Position numbers and translations under genes: made by a program
Assembly (NCBI GenBank): GCA_013368375.1
Contig: JAACJP010000007.1
Span: forward strand, 62,001-126,000
DNA length: 64,000 bases
Direction: 5' to 3'
From: Tricholomella constricta
Lineage: Eukaryota; Basidiomycota; Agaricomycetes; Agaricales; Lyophyllaceae
Shown: positions 52,033 through 62,996 of the stretch, one piece after another
Layout: every line of letters starts with the position of its first letter
How positions within the stretch are numbered: position 1 is the first letter of the stretch
The notes under the pieces: generated by a model
What the model was told of the DNA's origin: nothing
Databases searched by the model: none
Seen by the model: only the letters and a program-made list of their open reading frames with translations

Positions 52033-54035
52033 ATGGCCGCAGCCCTCAACCAAGATGTCTTCTCGCAAATCCTTTGTTATATCTACGAGACGAAGACTTT
52101 GTACACGATCATCCGTTCGATCCCATTATCCCATCCATTTTTCGGTGTAACTCTCCGTCGGCTCTGTCAACTACCCATGCCATTCTCATGCGATGGGTCA
52201 TCCGAAGATATGGATCAAGTGTTTGAACTCCTCATTTCGAGCTCTAAGCCTTTTTCAGTAGCGGATGCCATCCGTCATCTAGTCGTCGAGACTGGCACAT
52301 TCCCCGAGAATACAGATGCTGTAGCGGTGCGCCAACGACTTACGGACCTCTTCCAAAAAACCAAGAACCTCCAGGTCCTGGACTGGTGTGGTGAATTTGG
52401 TCCATCAACGAAGGACCTTGGCGTCCTCCAAGGGCTTCAAGACCTGAAAACGCTCCGTGTCGACTGCAATGGTCCTGTTGGCCGCACTTACTGGTTAGAA
52501 CACAGCTGGGAGTAAATATTCCATTCTTTCCGGCATTGTAACCGTCATTTATCGCGAAGCATCTAGAATCGATGAATTTACGTCGACCTTGGGACCGAAC
52601 TTAACGCATCTCGAACTCCGAATGGTCAATCTGAAGATGTACAAGTCTCTCCTGGCGCATAAATCTTCGTTCGCTTCTTACCACTCTCTCGAACACCTCG
52701 CTTTGGACCTGACTCAAGGAGTGTGGGATTGGGATGGCAGTGGTTCTCCTCAAGCCGGCGCGACATGGATATTCGTGTTCTCTAACCTCGGCTTTCCTGC
52801 TGTGAAAGAGCTAGAACTGCAGGTGGCTGACCTGACGATCGCTGCTGCAAGGGTCGGTCCTATGGCCCTAATCAACTGGGAACTCCTTGAGACTCTACGC
52901 ATATTCGTAAACCCTTGGTGCGTATCGCACATACATGGGAAGGTATACTCCTAAGGCCCTTCTTCTGTTAGTCTTTCCCAAACGTGTGTCTACAACATAC
53001 GACTCTTCATGACGCTTCCTCCCGACAAATTCTCTTCGCTCACTACTCTCGAGATTCGGGATAAGATACGGAATAATTTTCCCTGGAGATGGCCCGACGA
53101 GGAAGCAGAGCCTGATTCCAGTTCTGATTCATGGGAAGACTCCAGTAGAACCTACTGGGGTTTAGTTCCCCGTTTCCTGTCGTCCGTACGATCAGGATCG
53201 CTGCCCAACCTTGTCAATCTCTGGGTCAACGAAAACGCACTCAGCATGCCCAAAGATGCTCCTCAGGAAGGTATCTTCAGTGAAGGTGCCGAGTTCTACA
53301 GCGTCGACGAACTTTGGGCCGTGGAAGATGGCGATGAGGAGGAGAACGCACGCAAGGCCGAGTGGATCTCCATTCTTCGCGCCGTCTTTGTCCGGCTGGA
53401 AAGCCTCCGTGTCGGATTTGGCCCACTGTCCGCCCGTGAAATTGAACGCATCCTTGAGTGCTGCTCCCCAGACAAACTGACCCAGTTTGGATTCCAATAC
53501 AATTGGCAACTTACCGAACGGGACTCGGTGCGTTCATTCGTGAGGTGCGCCCATGGATCTTGACCTTCTGATTTCCAAATACCATCAGACCATATCGCCA
53601 GCTCTGCTTGAGCAACTCACGCGTTTTCCTAAACTTATCAGTGTGCATCTGCTCCAGCCTCGACCACGGACCCAAGACGTCTACAGATTACCAACGCGCA
53701 CTGTGAACGGGCGAACCCTCGACGACATCTCGGCCATATTCAAGTCCAACCCCAACATCTGTCACGTTGGCGTCGGACAGAACGCCGTATGGGAACGCCG
53801 ATGTTTCCCTCCTGCTGCTCAACAATACGCGGATCTCGATCCGGGCGACATCACCCTCGCTCAGGACGCCTTTCTGGATATTCGAATTCGGAAGAACGAA
53901 GAGGTGCCAAGGTTTTTCGATATCGGGGAGTTGGACGAGTGTGGAGAATGTGAGTATGAGCCGAGGCAGGACCTTGCGGCTGACATTAGGGAGCTTAGGA
54001 ATGTCCTTGGGCGTATTTTGCCAACCTCATCATGA
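52033..54035 (+). CDS. F-box-like protein 1 (tandem family), intact
   Basis: Model 52033-52511, 52567-52917, 52972-53527, 53589-54035: 610 residues, introns 55, 54 and 61 nt with the same positions and phases as gene 2. The N-terminus (ALNQDVFSQILCYIY, TIIRSIPLSHPFFGVTLRRLCQLP) resembles the degenerate F-box-like head of a large agaricomycete family. The rest is made of leucine-rich segments (LGVLQGLQDLKTLRVDC, NLTHLELRMVNLKMY, YHSLEHLALDL, AVKELELQV) and a conserved block RTYWGLVPRFLSSVRSGSLPNLVNLWVNE. Such proteins are presumed SCF ubiquitin ligase adaptors; substrates are unknown. An in-frame ATG at 51979 could add 18 residues. Confidence 0.83.
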
Positions 54036-54669
54036 ATTATAAATCATTGCATGTGGGAACTCGTTTGTTGCTCTACGCGAACGCCCTGTCCCGTAGACCC
54101 CCATTTGACTTTTAGATACGTGCCATTGGAGTTGACAGTCGTGTCTCGATGTTCTTTGCAAGTCACTTATATATGGACATCTGGAGTTGATTTATAACTC
54201 TTGAAAACCCAACGCTGTCCATATCCTGTTCATTCCGCGGAGGGCCTCGCGCTGTGTGTAGTTTGTGCCCGGACGGGTTGACTATGGTGCCGGGGAAGCG
54301 GTGGGTGGAGAGGGCGTTTACTGATGCGATCAATCAATCAAGATGCATGCCATGAGGCGTGGTCACCGTCGACACGTTCGTCTAGCGTTCGTCTTATCCG
54401 TCCGGCTTCGGCTTCGTTTCAGTCATCTCGAGGCTATCTGAAGGTATGCTATGAATGATTATGCTGATTCAATGAACTCCCCCATCGCTGATTTTCTACA
54501 TATGTTAGTAGCCGTCTGGAGGTATGCTCTGAATGTTGATGCTGATTCAATGAGCTTCTTCATCGCTGATTTCTACATGTCATAGGCTACAGCCTCGATC
54601 TAGAACTGAATCGACTTTCCTCCAGGGAAAAACTCCATTTCACGTCCTCAAGCGTACCCATTATGCAGT
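54036..54669. other. Spacer between F-box-like genes 1 and 2 (part of tandem unit)
   Basis: It holds sequences repeated after each copy: GGAGTTGATTTATAACTCTTGAAAACCCAACGCTGTCC and ATGGTGCCGGGGAAGCGG (54200-54310), then the shared promoter region. There is also a local duplication of GGTATGCT(A/C)TGAATG...GCTGATTCAATGA (about 54440 and 54510). No separate gene recognised. Confidence 0.6.
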
Positions 54670-56699
54670 ATGGTCGAAGCGCTCAATCAAGATGTCTTCT
54701 CGCAAATCCTATCCTTTGTCTACGAGAGGGAGACTTTGTACACGATCATCCATTCGATCCCATTATACCATCCACTCTTGGATATAACCCTCCGTCGGCT
54801 CTGTCAACTGCCCATGCCACTCTCATGCAAGGGGTTAGAAACCAAGGATCAAGTGTTCGAACTCCTCGTTTTGAGCTCCAAGCCTTTCTTATTGGCGGAT
54901 GCCATCCGCCATCTAGTCGTCGAGACTAGCAGATACTCAGGGCAGCCAGGTGATGCAGCGCTGCGCCAACATCTTACGGATCTCTTTCAAAAGACCAGGA
55001 ACCTCCAGGTCCTGGACTGGTCTGGTGCTGGTCCATCGACGAAGGACCTTGGCGTCCTTCGAGGGCTTCATAACCTGAAGACGCTCCGTGTCGACTGCCA
55101 TGGTCCCATGACCCGCCCTCGTTGGGAACCCAGCTGGGAGTAAATATTCTATTCTTTTCAGCATTTTTCACCGTCATTTATCGCGAAGCATTTAGCATTG
55201 CTCAATTCGTGTCGACCTTAGGGCCGAACTTGACGCATCTTGAACTTCGCAAGATCAATCTGGAAATGTACAATTCGCTTCTAGCGCATAAATCTTCGTT
55301 CACTTCTTATCACTCTCTCGAGCACCTCGCTTTGGACCTTATTGAAGTAACGTGGGATTTGGATGGTCCTATCCCCGGCGCGACAGAGACAATCGTGTTC
55401 ACCAACCTCGGTTTTCCTGCTGTGAAAGAGCTGGAACTGAAAATGGATGACCTGCTGATCGCCGCTGAAAGAGTCGGTCCTATGGCCCTTATCGACTGGG
55501 AACCTCTCAAGACGCTACGCATATTCGTGAACCCTTAGTGCGTATCGCATAGACATGGGAAGGTATGATCCTAACGCCCTTCTTCTGTTAGTCGTTCCAA
55601 AAAGTGTCTCTACAACATGCGATTCTTCATGGCGCTTCCTCCGGACAAATTCTCGTCGCTCGCTACTCTCGAGATTAGGGATAAGATACAGTATGAATCC
55701 CGCTGGAGATGGCCCGATGAGGAGGCAGATCCTGATTATGAGCCATGGGACGACTCCAGCAGAACCTACTGGGGTTTAGTCCCCCATTTCCTGTCGTCCG
55801 TGCGATCAGGATCGCTGCCCAACCTTGTCAATCTCTGGGTCAACGAAAACGCACTCAGCATGCCCAAAAATGCTCCTCAGGAAGGTATCTTCAGTGAAGG
55901 TGCCGAGTTTTATAGCGTCGACGAGCTTTGGGCCGTGGAAGACGGCGATGAGGAGGAGAACGCACGCAAGGCCGAGTGGATCTCCATCCTTCGCGCCGTC
56001 TTCGTCCGGCTGGAGAGCCTCCGTGTCGGATTTGGGCCACTGTCCGCGCGTGAAGTTGGACGCGTCCTTGAGTGCTGCTCCTCAGACAAACTGACCCAGT
56101 TTGGATTCCAATATAGTTGGCAAGTTATCGAACGGGACTGGGTGCGTGATTCATTCGTGGTGCGCTCACGGATCTCATATTCCTGATTGAAAATACAACA
56201 GACCATATCACCAGCTCTGCTTGAGCAACTCAGGCTTTTTCCTAAACTCACCAGTGTGCATCTGCTCCAGCCTCGACCACGGACCCAAGACGTCTACAGA
56301 TTACCATGGCGCACTATGAACGGGCGAACCCTTGACGACATCTCGGCCATATTCAAGTCCAACCCCAACATCTGTCATGTTGGCGTCGGACAGAACGCCG
56401 TATGGGAACGCCGATGTTTCCCTCCTGCTCTACACCTCGATACAGGCGACATCATCCTTACTCAGAACGCCTTTCTGCATATCCGACTTCGGAAGAACGA
56501 AGAGGTGCCAAGGTTTTTCGATATCGGGGAATTGGCCGAGTATGGAGAGTTTGCGTATAGGCCGAGGCAGGTCCTTGCTGATGATGTTAGGGAGCTTAGG
56601 AATGTTCTCAGGCGTTTTTTTGTCGCAGCTGTTATTCTTACCGCCTCGGCTACACACTTACCTCCGTCTCTACCTATTGATCCGGATGCACGTGACTAA
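54670..56699 (+). CDS. F-box-like protein 2 (tandem family), intact
   Basis: Model 54670-55139, 55196-55537, 55592-56141, 56202-56699: 619 residues, introns 56, 54 and 60 nt; intron 2 has a textbook CTAAC branch site. It starts MVEALNQDVFSQILSFVYE. Same architecture as gene 1, with very high similarity in exon 3 (VNENALSMPKNAPQEGIFSEGAEFYSV). An overlapping ATG at 54663 is in another frame. The C-terminus is extended relative to gene 1: after LRNVL it continues with a hydrophobic stretch (FFVAAVILTASATHLPPSLPI) before the stop. Confidence 0.83.
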
Positions 56700-57405
56700 G
56701 ATAGATATCTTTTCCATCCGTAAACTAGAGTCTTTACTTACTCTCACTTACACTTCGGGACCCGAGTTCTAAGTGCTCAGCAAGAGAAGTCACATGCGAG
56801 ATCCTTTGGTGTTCGTGGTCCCCGCCAAAACACTCGCAACGATTTTACATATGGGAATACATCTACGCTCCACGCGAACGCCCTGTCCCGTAGACCCCCA
56901 TATCATTTTTTAGTTGGAATTGACTGTCTCGATGTTCTTTACGAGTATACATGGACACCTGGAGTTGATTGATAACTCTTGAAAATCCAACGCTGTCCCT
57001 ATGCTGCTCATTCCGCGAAAGGCCTCGCGCAAATACACTATGTTTCGTTTGCGCCCCGACGTGTTGGTTATGGTGCTGGGGAAGCGGTGGGTTGAGAGGG
57101 TGGCGGAGAAGCCAGCGGGCGCGTGGTAGCAGTGGAAGATTAATTAGTTAGGTTAACATATCAATGATCAATCGATCATGATGTAGGGGGCGTGGTCACT
57201 GTTGACATGTTTGTCTGATCCGTCTGGGTTCAGCTTCATTTCAGCCATCTCGGGGCAGTTCGGAGGTATGTATGAATGATTATGCTGAATCAACGAGCTC
57301 CTTCATCGCTGATTCCACACATTATAGGTCAATTAAGTCTATCGACGTTGAACCAATACGTCCAGCTGGCAAAACTGACATCTCACGCCCTCAAGCGTAT
57401 CAATT
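56700..57405. other. Spacer between F-box-like genes 2 and 3 (part of tandem unit)
   Basis: Repeats the downstream block seen after gene 1 (CACGCGAACGCCCTGTCCCGTAGACC, TTGATAACTCTTGAAAATCCAACGCTGTCC, ATGGTGCTGGGGAAGCGG) and the shared promoter block from about 57189. No separate gene recognised. Confidence 0.6.
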
Positions 57406-57583
57406 ATGGCCGAAGTCCTTGACCAAGATGTCTTCTCGCAGATCCTCTCCTATATCTACGAGACGAGGACTTTGTATACGATCATCCGTTCGATCCAATC
57501 ATCCCATCCGTTATTCGGTTTAACCCTCCGTCGGCTCTGTCAACTGCCCATGCCACTCTTATGTGATGAGTCGTCCGAAAATA

Positions 57584-58210
57584 GAGGTACTACAACTTTA
57601 GTAATATTTAGCTAGTTAGCTACTCGCCGAATCACCATTTTGTTGCGAGTCACTATTTTGATGTCTCGAATCACTATTTTGATGAAGAAAGAGATATATT
57701 GCTTTATTGATCGAGTCAGTATTGGTTGTGCATTCTATGGGCCGTCAACGCGTCATTGCTCGTATTTCTGGGAGGTGTCGGGCAACAGTGGTGAGCAGGT
57801 AATAAACTTGTACGGTCATGAAATTGTCCTGCTGGCATTATCTTCTGAAGACCCCACTGAAGGAATTAAGTGATTGTCTGTACGCAAATGACAGATGTAC
57901 TAGAGTTCAGACATTGGCGTATTTCCTCACGGCATTCGCTATTACAATCCAAGGTCACTATCACATGTGCACGCAGTGATGAGGTTACCCCCTGGTATGT
58001 AAGCAAATGGGAAGAGATTCACCCCCTTCCCGGCGCGCACCCATCACGCAAAATATAGTGATTCATTATTGGTGCCAATATCAGAGGGAAACTTGCCACT
58101 AACTTGCCATCAAAATAGTCATTCACAGCATAATTTACTGACTAATCACCATCAAAATAGTTATTCAGCGAGTAGCTCACTAGCTACTCTTACTAAAGTA
58201 CGTAGTACTC
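57584..58210. mobile_element. 627-bp MITE in exon 1 of F-box-like gene 3
   Basis: It is flanked by the 9-bp direct repeat CCGAAAATA (57575-57583 and 58211-58219). Its ends are imperfect inverted repeats of about 50 bp sharing ACTTTAGTAA, TAGCTAGT and AGCTACTCGC. Subterminal GAATCACTATTTTGATG-like motifs occur in both orientations. There is no coding capacity. A 9-bp duplication fits Mutator-type elements. Confidence 0.85.
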
Positions 58211-58957
58211 CCGAAAATATGAATCAGGTGTTCGATCTCTTCGGTTCAAGCTCTACGCCTTTTTCAGTGGGGACTGCCTTGCGTCATTTAGTCGTCGACA
58301 CTAGTATATTCTCAGAGAAGCCAGGTGCTGTAGTACTGCGCCAACGTCTTACGGACCTCTTCCAAAAGACCAGGAACCTCCAGGTCCTGGACTGGTCTGG
58401 TGAATTTGGTCCATCAACGAAGGATCTTGGCGTCCTCCAAGGGCTTCATAACCTGAAGACGCTCCGTGTCGACTGCCATGGTCCCGTTGGCAGCACTCTT
58501 TGGGAAGAAAACAGCTGGGAGTAAATATTCTATTCTATCCGGCATTTTTTACGGTCATTTATTGCAAAGCATGTAGAATTGATCAATTCACGTCGACTTT
58601 AGGGCCGAACTTGACGCATCTCGAACTCCGGAAGATCAATCTGAAAATGTACAAATCGCTTCTAACGCATAAATCTTCGTTCGCTTCTTATCACTCTCTC
58701 GAGCACCTCGCTTTGGACCTCACTCGAGGAAAGTGGGATGGGAATGCTGGTAGAGTCCCTTCTCAAGCCGGCGCGACAGAGAAATTCGTGTTCACCAACC
58801 TCGGCTTTCCCGCCGTGAAAGAGCTGAAATTGCAAGTGGGTGATTTGACGATCTCTGCTGAAAGAGTCGGTCCTATGGCCCTCATCAACTGGGAACCCCT
58901 TGAGACGCTACGCATATTCGTGAGCCCTTGGTGCGTACCACCATCTACATAGAAAGG

Positions 58958-60045
58958 CAGGCTCCTAAAACCAGCGCGCTCGTACCGCTCGATTTCGCAT
59001 CTCAGAACTGCCACGCAATGTTTTATATGTAGAATTTTATCTTATCTTATCAAGCCAAACATGAACATTTTCTATCCAAACAAACAAAAGGAAGGCTCAA
59101 ACTCGCGGTAGAGCGGCTGGCAAAAATGGGATTCGGGGATCCCGGCGTTCTCGAATAAACCCTACCGTAGGTGCTAGGTAACTCGTCGCTTAGCCATTTA
59201 CAACGCACGCATAAACATTCCCACAATCGAGACGTGGACCCTTTAATCAGACATTTGTGACATTGTACCCGAAGCCCCTGTTAGTTCTCGAGAGACTGCA
59301 CCGCAAACTCCTCAATGATAATTAGTGATCACTCGAAGGTACAAAGCCATATAAGAAAAGGTGTCTGGTTCCTACTCGTAAGAAAAGACTGCATCGAAAA
59401 TTGTACTCAACTCGCAGAAACTCGATTACCTACTCTCGAAAATCACGCAAGCCAACACTACAGTGCCGGAAGTCCTCGTCAGCCTTCTGTACAACAAAAA
59501 ATACAGCCATAGTGATGTTATCCTCAGTATTTTATCCCCAGTTATTTTTTGCATCAACAGCCTGGGCCTACAGGACAATGAAGAGCACTTACACGGCACA
59601 TGTTCTGCTCCCAACGAAACGGGATGCCGGCCTTCACTACATTGCCCGCGGTATCACCAAGAAGAAACTTCGTGGGTTTGAAATTAATGATGTGTCCTAG
59701 CGCATGTCGACGGATACACCCAAGATACACCTCTCGTCAATGTCACAAATGTCTGATTAAAGGGTCCACGTCTCGATTGTGGGAATGTTTATGCGTGCGT
59801 TGTAAATGGCTAAGCGACGAGTTACCTAGCACCTACGGTAGGGTTTATTCGAGAACGCCGGGATCCCCGAATCCCATTTTTGCCAGCCGCTCTACCGCGA
59901 GTTTGAGCCTTCCTTTTGTTTGTTTGGATAGAAAATGTTCATGTTTGGCTTGATAAGATAAGATAAAATTCTACATATAAAACATTGCGTGGCAGTTCTG
60001 AGATGCGAAATCGAGCGGTACGAGCGCGCTGGTTTTAGGAGCCTG
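58958..60045. mobile_element. 1088-bp MULE-like element with 308-bp inverted repeats
   Basis: It is flanked by ATAGAAAGG (58949-58957 and 60046-60054). Terminal inverted repeats 58958-59265 and 59738-60045 appear essentially identical over 308 bp and begin CAGGCTCCTAAAACCAGCG. The 470-bp centre has no transposase. Long repeats plus a 9-bp duplication indicate a non-autonomous Mutator-like element. It sits in intron 2 of F-box-like gene 3. Confidence 0.92.
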
Positions 60046-61150
60046 ATAGAAAGGTATAATCCTAACGCCCTTCTTCTGTTAGTGTACCCCAATCATGTGT
60101 CAACAACATGCGACTCTTCATGGTGCTTCCTCCAGACAGGTTCTTTTCGCTCACTACTCTTGAGATTCGGGACAAGATACGGAATAGAACTCCCCGTAGA
60201 TGGGCCGGGGCTATAGAGCTTGATTCTGATTCTGATTCTGATTCATGGGTATTAGACTCCAGCAGAACCTACTGGGGTCTAGTCCCACATTTCCTGTCGT
60301 CTGTGCGGTCTGGATTGCTGCCAAAACTTGTCAACCTCTGGGTCAATCAAGAGGCGCTTAGCATGTCCAAGGCTTCTTTCCAGGAACGCATCTTTAGTCA
60401 CGGTGGCGGGTTCTACAGCGTCGACGAGCTTTGGACCCTAGGAGACAACGATAAGGAGAACGTACGCAAGGCCGAGTGGATTTCCATTCTTCGCGCCGTC
60501 TTCGTCCGGCTGGAGAGCCTCCGTGTCGGATTTTGGCCACTGTCCGCGCGTGAAGTCGGACACGTCCTTGAGTGCTGTTCCCCGGACAACTAACTCAGTT
60601 TGGATTTCCATATAATTGGCACATCGAAAAGGAATCGGTGCGTGATCCGTGGCTCCGCTTATGGGTCCTGACCTACTAATCTCAAATACCATAGGCCATA
60701 TCACCAGTTTTGCTCGAGCATCTCGCGACGTTTCCTAAACTCACCAGTGTGCATCTGCTCCGACCTCGACCAAAGAGCCAAAATGTCTACAGATCACCGC
60801 TGCGTACTGTAAATGGGCGAACCCTCGACGACATCTCGGCCATATTCAAGTCCAACCCGAGCATCTGTCACGTTGGCGTCGGACAGAACGCCGTATGGGA
60901 ACGCCGATGCGTCCCTCCCTCCCGCTGCTGCTGCTGCTCAACAACAACACGCGGATGTTGATCTGGGCGACATCATCCTTACCCAGGATGACTTCCTGGA
61001 TATCCGACTTGGGAAGAACGAAGATGTGCCGAGGTTCTTCAATATCGGGGAATTGGATGGGTATGAAGAGCCTGAGTACAAGCTGAGGCAGAACCTTGCT
61101 GCTGAGATCAAAGAGCTTAGGAATCTCCTCGGGCGTATATTACCTGCCCC

Positions 61151-61819
61151 ATCATGTATCACACGTGGAAACTCGTTTGTCGCTCCCCATGATTTTAAGA
61201 TACGTGCTATAGTGTTCAACGCCGTGTCTCGATGTTCACAAGTATACATTGATTGACATCCGGAGCTGATCAAAAACTCTCGAAGACCCAACCCTGTCCC
61301 TAACCTGTTCATTGCGCCGAGGGCCTCGCGTAAGCACGCTATATTTCGTTTGCGGACGTGAAACCCGGAGGACTGACTATGGCGCCGGGGAAGCGGTCGG
61401 TGGAGAATTGGCGGAGTGGGAGCGTAGCGCGAGGACAAAGGAGTGTTGGATCTGCCGTCCATTTGTTGAGGCCCAGGTGCGTGTAATCGCTGTCATGTCT
61501 GTCGTGTGACTGTCGGCTAGCAGACTCTGGAGAGTCTTGATATGAGATGTGAAGCGGCGCGAACATGGGTATAATATATTTGCTGAGGCGAAGATGCACT
61601 AAGGGGTGGATGACGAGATCGTGCGCCTTATCGACGAGATGCAGAGGTAGGTATATCGTTTGGTCGTACATTTCCTTTCTTTGCTGATTGCTCTTTCGCT
61701 GAAGCTTCTTTCCATACGACGATGGAGGTATTCATACCTACCCACCGTTCTCGAATCATTGAAGGGGTATAATTCTATCAGGTGTGACTCACCGACTTAA
61801 GATCTCTTCGGCTGCCATG
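61151..61819. other. 3' flank of the F-box-like array
   Basis: Again carries the block found after genes 1 and 2 (AAAACTCTCGAAGACCCAACCCTGTCC, ATGGCGCCGGGGAAGCGG at about 61379), marking the right end of the tandem unit. Beyond it nothing is recognised. Confidence 0.55.
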
Positions 61820-62592
61820 TTACAGAACACAATCTCCGACTATTCTTCCGCGATCCCAGTCGTAATCATGAAAGGAATAAATCACGGCCCAATGGATGTT
61901 GACTGAAGTATCCCGAACTTCATGATTGGTGCGATGTATATTAAGAGTACACGACGCTACAAATCCAGTTAGACATAGCAGGCAAAGAGAGATGCAAATA
62001 ACGCGATTGCGTCTTTGTCGCAATCTGTGGAACGTAAATGAAATGAATGAGCGGGACTTGGCCGACACAGCAAGACCACGCGAACTCACGGGGGATCAAG
62101 AATCAATGGACTAATCCTCATAATAGCTGGCGTCATGGACGTCGACAAACCATTCCGGCTCCCGTCCAAAGATGGTCCTCAATTTGTCCAGCTGTGTTTG
62201 GTTCGGTCTCCTATTATACGATTTCCTGATCGTGCTGCAGATGCTGACGAGATACACAGAACCATTTATGGGGTCGAGTTCAGTCGTGGGGTCCGCCACT
62301 TTACGGGTCACGCGCTCCACCGTAAGGTTTCTGTATCTTGATGTTTCTTTCAAGATTCAAGGGGTCCATAGTGAGACACCACTTCAAAAATCGTCCCAAT
62401 GTAAATTTCGTTGTCCTTGATACGGTGACGATTTTGTTCGAAGTAATTTGTGAAAAATTCCTTTGGAACGTCGAAACCGTAGAAATAACGACGACCCGTC
62501 TCAGTGGTTATGCGCCCGGGGAGTGGGAGGGACATCTGATCTGAAATTGCCGTGTTGGCGGTTTGAGGAGTAGGTTGGGATGATGAGTGCAA
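61820..62592 (-). other. Possible minus-strand gene, unresolved
   Basis: Two adjoining open frames look coding: 62592-62350 (LPLPGRITTETGRRYFYGFDVPKEFF, EIYIGTIFEVVSHYGPLE) and 62353-62111 (YRNLTVERVTRKVADPTTELDPINGSVYLVS, TQLDKLRTIFGREPEWFVDV). They meet in different frames at about 62350 with no obvious intron, so a 1-nt frameshift is possible. A third frame (62089-61820) has a hydrophobic segment (VICISLCLLCLTGFVASC). I do not recognise a family. Confidence 0.3.
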
Positions 62593-62996
62593 CTGTGAGC
62601 AAGGCTGTGGTCACTACATAGTCCAGGGACCATGAACAAGGAATGCTCACGCTCAGTTTGCATTGCCTGCCCAAGAGACTGCATTTGAGACGTTGGACGC
62701 AACGTGGTTGGTGGTGGCGCGAGGACTTTGTTTTCTGGATAACGACGAACAATGTGAGTGAAGTTTTGAAGCTCCGCGGCAATGGACTAGACTCGTTACC
62801 ATCTGCTACTTATGGCGAACGGACAAGCTCCAGCGTAGTAGACTGGCAAATCTAACTAAATTTACAGGTCCGGATTGGAATACAAGGCAGCTGTACAAAA
62901 GAGGGACGCCGGTAATGTTAATCACTTCCCGCCACCGAGCAAGGAGGTATCTATTCTTACACTACTTTACATAGGAAAACAATGTCCATTTCAATT
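62593..62996. other. Intergenic, nothing recognised
   Basis: Region between the unresolved minus-strand frames and the stop codon of the Ies2-like gene. No convincing feature on either strand. Confidence 0.5.

Larger units (their letters stand above)
57406..61150 (+). pseudogene. F-box-like gene 3, disrupted by two insertions and frameshifts
   Basis: Exon 1 starts at ATG 57406 (MAEVLDQDVFSQILSYIYE) and is cut at 57583 by a 627-bp MITE; it resumes at 58220 and ends near 58522. Exon 2 (about 58581-58929) is intact. Intron 2 contains the 1088-bp MULE-like element. Exon 3 (about 60087-60630) has a 1-bp deletion near 60590 that brings a stop. Exon 4 (about 60697-61150) is frameshifted around a CTG repeat near 60930. 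The remaining sequence is clearly parallel to genes 1 and 2, including a short Ser/Asp repeat (DSDSDSDSW) in exon 3. Confidence 0.88.

Noticed and set aside
54276..61400. Small gene starting ATG(G/C)(T/C)GCCGGGGAAGCGG after each F-box-like copy
   Set aside because: The three versions do not keep a common frame beyond about 10 codons, so it is probably untranslated flank of the duplicated unit.
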